From positions 126,819 to 190,818 of the forward strand of contig MU858107.1 in the NCBI GenBank assembly GCA_033297075.1: DNA of 64,000 bases. The letters are read 5' to 3'. A program made the translations under genes and the position numbers. The stretch comes from Rhypophila decipiens. Its lineage: Eukaryota; Ascomycota; Sordariomycetes; Sordariales; Naviculisporaceae. The notes below the pieces were generated by a model that worked only from the letters and a program-made list of their open reading frames with translations, did not search any database and was not told the DNA's origin. Shown here piece after piece: positions 44,964 through 56,183 of the stretch; the first letter of the stretch is position 1; each line of letters starts with the position of its first letter.

Positions 44964-47426
44964 ATGGTCCGGTCACCCCCGCCACTCGCCATACAGCCTT
45001 CATTGGCATCAGCAGCAACAATAATAGAAGAAGCAACGAACCAGTCAGACTTACCCCTGAGGAACTACACTTCACCACCGCCGTCAACAAAAAGGTCTCA
45101 GACAATCAGTCCCGGTGGGGGGAACCTACCCCCAACACCGCCTCACGACTCATCCGACGTCTTCTCGGAAACTGGCCGTATATGCACCACTCCAGTCCCG
45201 AGTTCTACGGTTGCAGAGTTCGGTGACAGGATCTTCTTTCCCAACCACTCCGCCGTCTCCCTTGTGGAACATGTGAACCGGTCATATACCACAAATAGTC
45301 GATCCCGCTCGCGGTCAGAGGCTAGCCATGTGTATAGCTCGACCCGGAGCCGGAGCCGGAGCAACACGCCAACTCCAAGAGCAAGCAGTAACACTCCACG
45401 ATCGGTCAGATCCAACTCTACCTCGACTCAGCGACAGTTGAGCAACAGAGAACGAACCATCCCGACGAGTGAGAAAGTCAACCGCTTCCTTCACTCAATA
45501 TCCCAGCGTGAAGCCCAAGACTCGCCCAAGTCCCAAACCGAGCAGTTGCTCTCAGAGAATCGAAGTCTCCACCAGCGAATCTCGGCCCTCCAACGGACCG
45601 AGACAGACTTGCTAGACCAAAACCAACGGCTAGGTAACCAACTTGAATCGGTCAAGAAACATTTCGATGGCAAGGTTCGGGTGTGGAAAGACGAGGTACG
45701 GGAAGGCAAAAGAAAGCTGCTAGAGAGGATCAAGGAGTTGGAGGCACAGCTGGTTGAGAAAGATGAGAGGCTTCGAGAGCTTGGTGAGATGGAGGAGTTG
45801 AGACCGGGGCTCATAATGACGGATGAGGAGATCGAGGGTTGGTTTACCTCACAGACGGAGGCATGGCTGGGCTGGACGGAGGACTATGGGCATCGCGATC
45901 CGGATAGACTCCGGACGGGACTGCATCCGTTGCATATGAGAGAATTGTGCGAGGGCGTCAAAGGGTTCGTCCGTCTGGAGGATGGGGGGAGGCTTCCAAA
46001 TGAGTTGTTGAATGCGGCTGGAAATGGGAAAGGTAGGCCAGCTCATGTGCTGCTGTATGCCATGCTGTCACACTTTATCGTCGATGAGGTTCTGAAGTCG
46101 CCGTTCTGGGTCTTCGAGGCCTTCTCAGGGAGTACGCTCGAGCTGGAGAGCCCGATTGTATCCAAGGATAACTCTATGACTCCAGTCGGGTTCCGGATGG
46201 ACCTTGCGACGTGGAATAACATCGCGACTCTGGGTAATGATCGGCTCCCGAAGCCCATAGCCGCTCGGAGAGGAGTGCCGTCGATGCAGCCGGTTGAGAG
46301 TCTCAGACAACGGCTGGCCGTGCAGTCGCTCAGTCTTGATACTGCGAATCTGGCCAGTCTTCCAAAGCCGAGTTTGCCTGGACGGCAGGATATGGAAAAT
46401 ATGTATAATGTTCTTGCCAAAGGTCAGTTCTATTCCTTACTTGCTCATGGTTTGACCTAGGACGACAGAACGCACACTAATCTCGTTATAGTTCAACACA
46501 CCAACCGAGAAGCGCACAACTGGCGACGACAACTGATGCGGACTCTGTCTGAAGGCGGCCTTGTTCTTGACGCCAACAAAGCGAAGAATGCTGACAGCCG
46601 TTTGCTCGTCGAAGCAAGAGAGACCTACGCCAGGAAGCTCAAAGATCGCTTCCTCAGCGGGCCAGCGCGATACCTACTCGAAGACCAAGACCCAGCTGGA
46701 ATTGAGAAGTTAGAACGGCGTTTGACTCACGAACTTGATCTGGCCTTGCGGTTCTCCTGTCAGGTCTGGTCACGCGCTGGTGAGCTGAGGTTCTCTAGTC
46801 TGCCTGAGTTGTCGGGGACTGAGTGCCACGCTGGTGACCCCATGATGCAGCTCTGCGAGCTACAAGCGCTGGGGCATCAACAAGCACCAAGTGTCGGAGT
46901 TTGGGATCAGCATCTCGGACCTGACATGCCGCCCGCATATCATGATGGAAATGCAGTGCTCATGGTCGTGCAGCCGGCCGTAGAAAGCATCAAGACCAAT
47001 AACCGGCAAGGAGAGGACAAAAAGGCTGTACGTGATATCTGGGCCAAGGCTAAAGTCGTAGTCCGGACACCAATCATTCACTCACTCAAAGGACCAACAA
47101 GTGCGCCACTCCCTCATCACTCTTCTCCTCATAATCTCCTTCTCGCTCTTCACCCCAAGTCGGGACGAGAGGGGCCGATTCAAAGCAAGGCACCGAGAGG
47201 AGCACTCACAGCGCAGACAGTGCCAGTCCCTGCTTCCGCACCCTTGGGGACTCTCGTACTCGCTGGATCATCACAGAATACATCTGTGCCGGGTGCCGCC
47301 CCCCTATTAAGACTCCCGATGGCGACTTATGTTCCTCCGCCAGTTCCGCCACCCAAGGACTCGGCTAGGGTAGACAGTCCGCCTGGGCGGTTATTCAAGG
47401 TTGCACTCCTGGAGGTGAAGACCTGA
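44964..47426 (+). CDS. Uncharacterised coiled-coil protein, paralogue A (797 aa)
   Basis: Two exons, 44964-46422 and 46492-47426, are separated by a 69-nt phase-1 intron. I do not know the function. Residues 1-190 are disordered and contain Arg-Ser repeats (SRSRSRSEAS, STRSRSRSNTPT). A coiled coil follows (about 193-280; LSENRSLHQRISALQRTE, LLERIKELEAQLVEKDERL). A conserved globular region comes next: EGWFTSQTEAWLGWTEDYGHRD, FVRLEDGGRLPNEL and LLYAMLSHFIVDEVLKSPFWVF. After a variable loop, exon 2 has the best conserved block: NREAHNWRRQLMRTLSEGGL, YARKLKDRFLSGPARYLL and LEDQDPAGIEKLERRLTHEL, then a short DIWAKAKVVV. The tail is Pro-rich. There are no enzyme motifs, signal peptide or membrane segment. 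Paralogue B, 4.5 kb downstream, matches block for block and has its intron at the same codon position (after LAK/FAK). The RS repeats hint at a nuclear or cytoskeletal protein, but that is a guess. Confidence 0.82.
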
Positions 47427-50400
47427 GGATCAACGGCTGGGCAGTGGGAAGAGATGGCTACTGAGCAAAAGTTGGTTCTTGAATCATCATCTTTTGATCA
47501 CTGTACTCACCATTGGCATCGAGGGTGACGATATGTACATAGGTACCTAGTTTTCTTATTACATTACTCGGAGAGTTCATTGCATTTACATACTTGCATA
47601 GCAAAGAGGGGATAGATAACATCTTTTTCTAAACAAAGCCTTTGGTTGCTGGCGCAACTCACTGCCGTTTCCCTCTGCACATTTCTTCGTGTTTCCAGTA
47701 CTTTATTCCGATACTTTCAATAGCGTGCTGTTGTCAATGGCTACACCCTTTACAGTGTAAATGTGTCCCAGCTCAGCACAAGACTCTGCTGTATTCGATC
47801 TCGGCTTTGATTCGCATCACCTCAGAGTCAGTCATTCACGAGTTAAGTTATATCTGCTTTTAAGGGGTACTTAAGCGCTGTGCTTGCCGATATGATTTTC
47901 GTCGCTCGCTCTGGGTGTGACGATATCTGCTTCTGATGGCAAAAGTGGCTTCTGGGTGTTAGCTAATGCTTCCGTGATCAACTGCAGGTCTATCTCGGCC
48001 GCAGGAACCACATTTGAATGCTTTTAACATGAGATTTAATCTATACCATCCATTTCTGGATTGCCCGTCTGGCCGGGCTGTAGTCACCTAACTGCAATGG
48101 TTCCGGGCACTGGAAGCCTTTCAGACCGTGTTGATCTATGCCAGAGACTACACTTCTGAATTAAATTTGTGCCATTGCGTCATCAGGACTTCGGCAACTA
48201 CTTGAATGCAGCTTTAGGCAAACCACATTTGATGGACAAGGCGTGGGTAGCGGCGCCACTGGGCTAGTCAAGTGACACATGTGGCCACAGAAAGGGCCGC
48301 AGGTTCAAGAGACGGCTGGAGAGAATCAGAACATCATATGTGAAGATGCACAAGCCAATAGCGGATGGGAGGACCGTGAGTTGTCCCCGGTCGTGGCTGC
48401 TGAACACAGTGTTGTGCCCCACGGGCCACTACCCACTGCCCATCGTTCATTCTTATACCTCCAGTACCAGTAAGAGTAGGTTGATGCACATGGCAAATCA
48501 GTTCTTGTTGCGCTTTAAGCGCTGTGTAACAAATATCGAAGTTGATGATCTGTGAACAGCCTACAGAAACCTGGAGCTTGAAGATCTTTGGCTCGAAGAT
48601 TGGCTCCGTTTTGGGAAATGGTTGCTACTAATCGGCAGCTTAGAGCTCTTCAAGGTGGCGAGATTAACAGATCGGTGAACTACACCGCTGTAGACATGTT
48701 CTCTGGCACGTGTCTGGGCATGGTGCTGTATAGACTTCGGTTATCTTGGTCCCCGTCACTTATCCGTCACGACTGAACTGTCCTTGACAGCTTGTGAACA
48801 GTGCCAGGCAGATAAGCTCTCGGGGTGAGCAAAGGTGGATCAATATCACTCCCACAAGATCACCTGGTAGGGATTTGGCGACAGTGCATTTGCCGTGATA
48901 AGTTATTCCCTCTCCCTTGCCCATGGATTAACACGAAAGCCTGAGTTGATAAGCATACCAATGCTACGGATACCGTTGACCCAACGAACTGGATCGAATA
49001 AGCAAAGGGAGCAATAGACGCGAATGAGAGTACCCAGAGCGGAGGGCAATGTTCCGTGTCCTTCTGCGATTCTGATGGAGAAAGAGATCAATACAGTGGG
49101 AGCTCTCACACCGTGATCCAACACTGTACTTCCTGCTCTTATCCGCCTGAGGCCACGTGGAGACTTGGACTCTTTGGCAATGGATGCTCGTTGTTGTAGG
49201 TAGTTGGTGGTGAGAGAGGGCCAAGATACATCGTAGTGTACGTGTGTCCGAAGCAGGATTCAGGACCCATTTGCGTGATTTACTTCAAGGCATACTCCAA
49301 CAATGATCCACATTCAAAGCGAGAAAGCGTTGATGCCTGAGTGCAAGAGGTTTATGATTCGACTCTTTACTCACTCACAGTCAAGACCATTGGCTGCTTT
49401 GGACCAACAAAGACTTGTCTTGCAACTTTAGGAGCATGTCCTTTTCCCGGCGGCGCTGGCTCAAGACTTCATGGTGAGTCGGTGACGGCAGTTCGTACTT
49501 CTCTCCATTTTCATTCCGGAAACTCACTGATCCATATACTGGTGTGGTACCTATTGCAAAAGAACTTTACAAAACAATCCTGGAGCGGTCTCAACACCAG
49601 TATTTGAAATCAATAACACTTGGTCATCCCGGTGAAGGCCATGGGCATCCTGCCACCTTGTAATCTCCACAGGGGCAAAATGACATCGTCCAGTGACAAG
49701 AAAATCACGGCATGGATGACACCGTAGGAGCCGTCCAACAAGGTAAAGCAGAATGGCGACAAGCTGGCAGGCCTCGACGAAAGGCATAGTGGAGGTGTCT
49801 ATCTCGTCGGCGATCAAAGAGAACCAAACTGTGTGAGGGAGTTTGTTGATTCGACTGCGCGTCTTGGTCCTCGCCTTCCCACACCGCTACGACAGTTCTA
49901 CTATCATGGGACCGTTGTGGAGACAGGAAGAGTGAAGATGGGCAACTCGACTCATGACTCCTCTGACGAACCTTGGCTCTACTGTGCTTGGTGTGAAGAC
50001 ATACATTATCTCCCCGACTCGGGAGACCTATGAGAAGAGAAAATCAAGACGGCCTAGGGCCAGAGATGGAGAAGCGGGGGACACAGTTGATGAGCTGGAC
50101 GAAAATGTCATTTTCCAGAGTCCAATGGGAAATTGAGAATCCAGCAGGCACTGTGAAGACGTGCGCTTAATTGCAGCCTATACAGTGCGAAGTGAGTGTT
50201 GTGTGTTCTGTGTCACACCAAAGGCTCAATCCCACACCGCCAGCAATGACATCTTTTTCATTCGGTAATAATTCCAAGGGCCAAGGCCGAAACCCCCAGA
50301 CCCCAACCATCGGGGTTTCTTGCCCATCGATGCGAGAGACGTGCCCGGTGCCTTGGACTGGGGAAGATGGCACCACAGTGTCTCTCGAACAGTACCCGTG

Positions 50401-51916
50401 CCACTCATTTCCCAGAACGCCACCGTGATAAGTAGGCAAGGCCACAGAATGGGGGCGAACGGTTAACGTAACCGAAAAGAGGAAACAAGAAGAATAGAGG
50501 CCAAAGGAGAAACTTTGAAGCAGATTTCCTTCACTCTTGAACATGCAGAGGGTGTTGGCGAGACCTGATTGTGGACGAGGGATTTCACAGGCATAGGTAT
50601 CCTCCGTATAGGCCTCCATTTCCCTTCACTGTTACCATATTTGCAGCTGATAGGAAGTCTCTCGTGGACGAATGGAAGCTTCGCGTTAGCCCTTTCTGCC
50701 CTTAGCGTCGAGATCCTTCAAGCAGTTCTTGCTGCGTCATTGGGTGTCTTTGGACCCTTGTAAGACCGTTACCAAACTGTCGGGTCGACCAGTGCGGATT
50801 CGGAATGGTGCACAGTTGGGACTCTTGGGAGGTTGGCAAAGAGATCCGTAAAGAGGGGAACTTTGGGGGACAAGACTGGCTGGGTTAGAGAGAAGGTCGG
50901 GCGCCCTATGGGTACTGTACAGAGGGCCTACGGATAGCATTGGGTGGACTTCCACCCATCAGCCCCTTACCACTCAAGTCTTTCAGACGGAGCAGGACGT
51001 CATTAGGCTTCTCCGAGCAGTGTGGGCTCCGAAATCATTCTGTGCCGACAGCAAAATTCAGTCACTAACAATGGCTGAGTGGCCAAGCTTGACTGTGATG
51101 AAATCCTTTCACCACATAGGAGCTGGCCATCCCTTATCTTATGACCGCGATCCCGCCCTCTCTCAAGATTTGCATTGATCAATATTAACGGTGATCAACT
51201 AATCATCTCATCTCATGCTTGGCCGCGCACAACTTGACCATAGGGTTGGCAACTGGCCACCGACTCTTGGGGCAAATAACAGCAGGTGGGTGGAGGTGAT
51301 GTGCCTGACCGTTGGCCTGAACCGTCTTTCAGGGCTGCATGGGAGACTGCACTGTGCCGTACGTGATTTTCCCGTGGCCAAATCGCGTCTCTGACGACAG
51401 ACTTATAGAGAGAGATGGTCCAGCAGCACAGCGTGCTTTTGACCAACACGCGATTCGACTACTGAGCAAGATGCAGGTTCGATTTATGGAGAAGGGCGCT
51501 TGAGTGCAGCGACACGGGGGTAATTCCAGCGGTTTGTTGAGCCTCAGCGTCAATTCGCACCAGCCCCCAGTTCGACTTGTTCCGAGCTCGAAGCACTGAC
51601 CTTGAGCTCGGTTGAATAAGTATGGCGAGGCCCAGCTGTTTCATCATGGTGGTCACACTCTTTTTCCCTCCTCTCTAGTTCCGCTGTTTCCCAAGCTCCG
51701 CTCCAACCCCATTCTTCGTGTGTTTCTGGGCTGGTCTCATCTTTGTTTGTCTCTCAGTATACTGCCTGTCTCTTTGCTGCTCTGTTTCTTTATGTCTAGA
51801 TTATCAAAAATTTCTTCGCCAGTCTGTTACTATTCTTCACTGCCAACTATTCTACATTCATTGCGATTGCTCGTTTAACATTCTTTTAATATTCCCATTT
51901 ACCTTCAACAACGAAG
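47427..51916. other. 4.5-kb gene-free stretch between paralogues A and B
   Basis: Only short frames are present (up to 150 codons, at 50167-50619 minus), none with a domain, and none resembling the paralogues on either side. The last 300 bp are pyrimidine-rich and fit the leader of paralogue B. Confidence 0.5.
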
Positions 51917-53732
51917 ATGGTCTTCTCGTCGGTTGCCTTGCGGCCTGTGGTGGGAGAGGAGGTTCCCGTGCCCCAGAGGAGTCCGGGATGGACAATGCGC
52001 ATATCTAGATCGAGAGCAGCAGATCTTGCCTCTCTGCCGGCACGAGGACGAGGGAATAGTCACCTCCATGGCGCAAGAACCAAGGAAACCATCAATGGGA
52101 CGGGCAGGCCTGTCCCAACTAATACAACAGCCAACCGCAGCTCGTTGGCCCCCACAGATGCAAGTCGAGAGGTGATATTGGAGAACATGCGCCTCTATCA
52201 ACGCATTGCCTCACTCCAACGCACCGAGAAGACTTTGCAGAATGACAATCGGAACCTGTCTCGATACATGGCGTCTTTGCAGCAGGAAGACGAGAGTGTT
52301 CAACGAGCTTGGGAAGAGGAAGTTCAAGAGATGGAGTCAGCCTTTGAGGCCAAGCTCAAGGAGCTCGAACAACTCGCCGCCCAGCAGAAAGAACGCCTAC
52401 GAGAAATTGCCAGTTCCAGGATATCCTCCACCAAACAAATAGCTCCACAGTCGCCGGTACCGCCTTCACTGGGTCTGCGACAACCGCCAATGCACCCGGA
52501 CTTGACGACCGCCAAGCTGAACGCCTGGTTCTCGACAAGAGGCAACAACTGGTACGAATGGGCCGATGATTTTGCTTACCGAGATCTCGACCGCATCATC
52601 AACCTCGACATGATCCAGCAACACGAGCTCTGCAGCAAAGCCAAAACATTCGTTCGTCTCACACCAGATGGGAAGCTCCCGACCGAGCTGATGGTCAACC
52701 GTAGGATCAACGCCTCCCAGATTCTGCTGCAAGGTCTGCTAGCCAACTTTATCATCACTGAAACCATGCTGTCGCCCCGCTGGATCTTTGCCGCACTCAA
52801 CGTCAACCGCGCCGAGTTTGTCAGCCCGGAAAGCTCCCCCGTGTCTCCGGTATCACATCGCAATGCGTCCTTTGGGCTGTCCCTCGAGTCAACACCATTA
52901 TCACTGGTAGAAGGGTTCCCGTCAATGCGAGACATGGACAAGTTACAGGATCTCTTTGCCAAAGGTGAGCCACTGCATCTCCAATATTATCAGTCATTTT
53001 TGCTAACTTGGCACCCTTCTCGCAAAAGCCCAAATAGATAACAGCGAAGTCCACAAATGGCGTTCCCAACTAATGAGGATCCTCACCGAGGGCGGACTAG
53101 ACCATGACCCCGTCCGTCGTGCGACCTCCAAAAACACACGACGACTCGTCCGCGCTAGACGAGAATACGCCAGGTCATTGAAGGAACTCTTTCTCAGCGG
53201 ACCAGCCCGTTTGCTACTTGGAGATCAGGATGCAGCGGGCATTGAGCGACTTGAGTGGAGGCTCGTCAATGAGCTTGACATGGCACTTCGTCTGTCTGCG
53301 CAGATCTGGTCATATCAGACTTGTGATTTGGGTGTGAGAGGGATCAATGAGTTGAGGAAGGAGTGGTTCGATACTGGCGAGTACGATGGTGGTGGTGGTG
53401 GTGGTGGGAAAAGTGGAATGGAACTGTGCCAGGCTCAGCAGATGGAGTGGAGTATACGGGAGGGAGACAAGCACGAGGTTATCGCTGTTTTGCGGCCTGA
53501 GATTAGGGCCGTGGGTATTGGTGACGGCGGCACCGGCGAGCTTTCTCATCATCATCACGACCATGGTGGTGGTGGTGGTGGTCTGGACGAAGGTCTTGAC
53601 GGGATCTGGGCAAAGGCCCAGGTCTTCGTCTCACCGAGGTCCGTGGTAGCAGCGGATGCTGTGGAGAGACGCGGGCGATCAAGACCTGGATCGAGAGAGA
53701 GACGTGCCGGTGGTGGTTCGTTCGGTGACTGA
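51917..53732 (+). CDS. Uncharacterised coiled-coil protein, paralogue B (583 aa)
   Basis: Two exons, 51917-52964 and 53029-53732, are separated by a 64-nt phase-1 intron. It is related to paralogue A: ENMRLYQRIASLQRTE in the coiled coil (about 85-170), WFSTRGNNWYEWADDFAYRD, AKTFVRLTPDGKLPTEL and LLANFIITETMLSPRWIF in the first globular region. In exon 2 it has NSEVHKWRSQLMRILTEGGL, YARSLKELFLSGPARLLL and GDQDAAGIERLEWRLVNEL, ending with GIWAKAQVFV. The disordered N-terminus is shorter and lacks the Arg-Ser repeats of A. The C-terminal half has Gly- and His-rich runs (HHHHDHGGGGGG) from GGT repeats, absent from A. The start context (GAAGATGGTC) is good. Function is unknown; by its composition it is a soluble protein. 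Confidence 0.84.
53388..53405 (+). repeat. (GGT)6 trinucleotide repeat in paralogue B
   Basis: Six perfect GGT units encode a Gly run inside the C-terminal region. Such repeats change length readily by replication slippage. Confidence 0.85.
53565..53582 (+). repeat. Second (GGT)6 repeat in paralogue B
   Basis: Again six perfect GGT units, preceded by a run of CAT/CAC codons giving HHHHDH. This low-complexity stretch is specific to paralogue B. Confidence 0.85.
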
Positions 53733-54677
53733 TATTGTTGTGGGGTAACCTTGTGGTTTCGTTTCTTTTTCCATTGTGCTTATGTCACTCGCTTCAATGG
53801 TTCTGGGACCGGTGTGGGTTTGGAACACTCTTTACACTTTACGCCTCTTCTTTGGCTGGATTTCACTGTCGTTAACCCATCCTCTTGGTTCTTATCACAG
53901 GAGGAGGAAAGCGCTGTTTTAGACAGTGATGGGAATTACCATAGGACAGATTGATCAATAAATTTGTAGTATAACCATTCGTTTACCTTGAAATCGCTCC
54001 TTCACACTGAATTCTCATGTTGGCATGTCAGTAAATCACGTCCAGAAAGCATGTTCTTCGCAGACGAGATGCCGATCTCCTCCATCCCATTGGCGAAATT
54101 CCATTAGATGCAGGATCAAGTCGCCTAACAACATCCTGCACCGTGCGTAATTGATGCCCATGGGACGCATACTGTCCCAACTTCTCCAAGTTCAGGCGTA
54201 CCACGCTGTGTTAAATGACAAAATGCAAGTCGAGGACCCGCATTTCCAGAAGTTTGGGACAGCAGATTCGTTACCGGAGCCCTGGGACAGTGCTAATGTC
54301 AGGCTACTGCACCCAGAGCGGACGATCTGTGCTGTACTATGTCAGATGCCGGCGATGAGACTTTGCTGACCACACATTAGCCGCCAGGAAGAGTCGACGA
54401 CGATGAGTTGGCTGACGCCAATCTGGGGACACAAGACCATGATGTTGATGATTGGTGATTGCGCTTGTCGACTGATGCTATTTTAGAGCGCGCTTCCCCC
54501 GAGGACGACAGACAAACCAGCATCTCATTCCTTCAACATTTTCACTTGCCGAGCCTGACCATTCATCAGACCTGTTAGACGCCATTCCAATTGGTGTGCA
54601 CTGTTGACATCGTCCCTTTCCAGAGCATTATCCTTGTTCACTACCGTACAAGCCAAGCCAGCAAAAAAAAAACCAAA
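53733..54677. other. Intergenic, about 0.95 kb
   Basis: The 3' end of paralogue B, then the promoter and T-rich leader of the Pro-rich protein. No gene seen. Confidence 0.5.
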
Positions 54678-55319
54678 ATGGACAGAAGTCCCGGTAGCGT
54701 GTCGCCTGTCTCGCCTGTCTCGCCCTCAGGAGCACTCGGCCCTCGGCCCATGATCTGGATCAAAACCAACAACCAAGTCCCCAACATACCGTTTTCAAGG
54801 CTGAATCCCGACCTCGGCAGCGCAACACCCACCAATGCCAATCCATACCCCGGTGCGAGGTTCTTCCCCGATCCCCATCATCCTGCCCCAGTCCCGAGAC
54901 GTCAGCCTCTGACTCCCCATCCCGACGTTAACCTCCCAACGCCGACCCAGCCAAACTCGGCGTACCCAAACTCGGCGTACGACTCTCTCGACACACCAGT
55001 CATGTCCCACTACGGCTTCTGGGTCCGTGGGAAGCGTCAGGTCCTGACGCCTACTACCCCAGGCCGGATGGGCACTTTGTCGCCTTTCCATGCTCAGAAG
55101 TCTGGCCTACCACTTCCATCGCCTCTGACTCGTCGTCCTACACCACTTATCTTTGACGGAGAGGATGAAGACTCGCTCGATACACCCATTGCCTCGCAGA
55201 TGAATCAGAGTCGGCAGCCGGGTGCTGAGAGGAATACGGACACTGGTGGACAGGAAGGTTGCCATTCCCGTGCCGAGCACGGGTCTGGCTTGTCCAAGGA
55301 CATGGCACCTAGTCCTTGA
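54678..55319 (+). CDS. Pro/Ser-rich low-complexity protein
   Basis: An intronless frame of 213 aa from ATG 54678, chosen because it follows an A-rich leader (CAAAATGG) and because the frame upstream looks non-coding. It consists largely of Pro, Ser, Asn and Thr (SPVSPVSPSGALG, PAPVPRRQPLTPHPD). Two short internal echoes are visible: PNSAY repeated in tandem, and SLDTPVMS near the middle with SLDTPIAS near the end. SP and TP dipeptides are frequent and would be targets for proline-directed kinases. I see no known domain, signal peptide or membrane segment, so it is probably disordered. I do not recognise the family. The frame has no stop over its length and ends cleanly, but independent support (RNA or homologues) is lacking. 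Confidence 0.6.
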   Translation: MDRSPGSVSPVSPVSPSGALGPRPMIWIKTNNQVPNIPFSRLNPDLGSATPTNANPYPGARFFPDPHHPAPVPRRQPLTPHPDVNLPTPTQPNSAYPNSAYDSLDTPVMSHYGFWVRGKRQVLTPTTPGRMGTLSPFHAQKSGLPLPSPLTRRPTPLIFDGEDEDSLDTPIASQMNQSRQPGAERNTDTGGQEGCHSRAEHGSGLSKDMAPSP

Positions 55320-55889
55320 TGGAGGGATGGCATAAGCTTCTATGGGTCTATCGGTCTCTTTTGGTTCTGTCCTTGGTAGAAGTTTTATTGCCGCAGTGGA
55401 CTGGGTGAGGAACTGAAACTGAAAATTCACACATAACCGCATCAGTTCTTCTGCAATGGGTTTGCTTTTATGACATTATGGATATATGATGGCTTTGGGG
55501 TCGGCGTTTGTTATTATAAGATTCAGGTTTGCGTCTCCCGCTTCGCGATCCTAGGAGGGAAGACTAGGGGTTTTTGTTGTGCTTCTTTCATCTTTTTAGG
55601 GATACTTCGAATGCCAGGTTGTCAAGGTAACCTTGGTAATAGACTTGCGTCTTCATAGCATAATCCAGGAATCATGCATGATCTCATTTCATTGAGCCCG
55701 GTTTCGTATGTCCAGTTCCAGTTCCAGCCTTGATCTCCACCCGAGGACCGGCGATATCCAGATATGGGTCTGGTTCGTCTTGCAGAACTTGAAGTCTGTT
55801 GAGAGTAGAATGGCAAATTATATGAATGAAAAGACGAAAGAAGTTCCGCGAAAAGGGGAAATGAAAAGAAACCAAAAAAATTGGAACTC
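55320..55889. other. Intergenic, 0.57 kb
   Basis: The 3' end of the Pro-rich gene and the 3' flank of tRNA-Ser. No gene seen. Confidence 0.5.
55874..55880 (-). terminator. Pol III terminator of tRNA-Ser
   Basis: A run of seven T on the minus strand starts nine bases after the tRNA 3' end, the usual signal for RNA polymerase III release. Confidence 0.75.
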
Positions 55890-55970
55890 GACGTGGGCCT
55901 GATTCGAACAGACGCTCCCGAAGGAACAAGATTTCTAGTCTTGCGCATTAGACCACTCTGCCACCACGCC
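55890..55970 (-). tRNA. tRNA-Ser(AGA)
   Basis: The minus strand folds as a class-II tRNA of 81 nt without an intron. The acceptor arm is GGCGTGG with CCACGTC (one G-T pair). The anticodon arm is CAAGA / loop CTAGAAA / TCTTG, giving anticodon AGA (read as IGA after A34 deamination) for Ser UCN codons. The variable arm has a TCC-TTCG-GGA hairpin, as expected for serine tRNAs. The T arm is GTCTG / TTCGAAT / CAGGC and doubles as the B box; the A box is TGGCAGAGTGG. CCA is not encoded, as usual in eukaryotes. Confidence 0.95.
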
Positions 55971-56183
55971 TATTAATGATAACTTTGTCTCTGTCTATAA
56001 CCTCAAGAGGTACAAACCCCAAAGTCATCGCAACCCAACTGTCTTGTTAGACATACTCTTGTAATCGTGATCTGAGTATCCTCTAACCCGTCATAGTCCT
56101 ACCCTGACAGCATGAACGGCTCCAATTAAATACAGAAAAGTCCCTGTCAACAAAGCATCATAGCTCTAGCCCATGAAAATGCC

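Noticed and set aside
49833..50136. Short plus-strand frames containing YCAWCEDIHYLP
   Set aside because: A possible Cys pair, but the frame is broken and no continuation by splicing makes a zinc fold.
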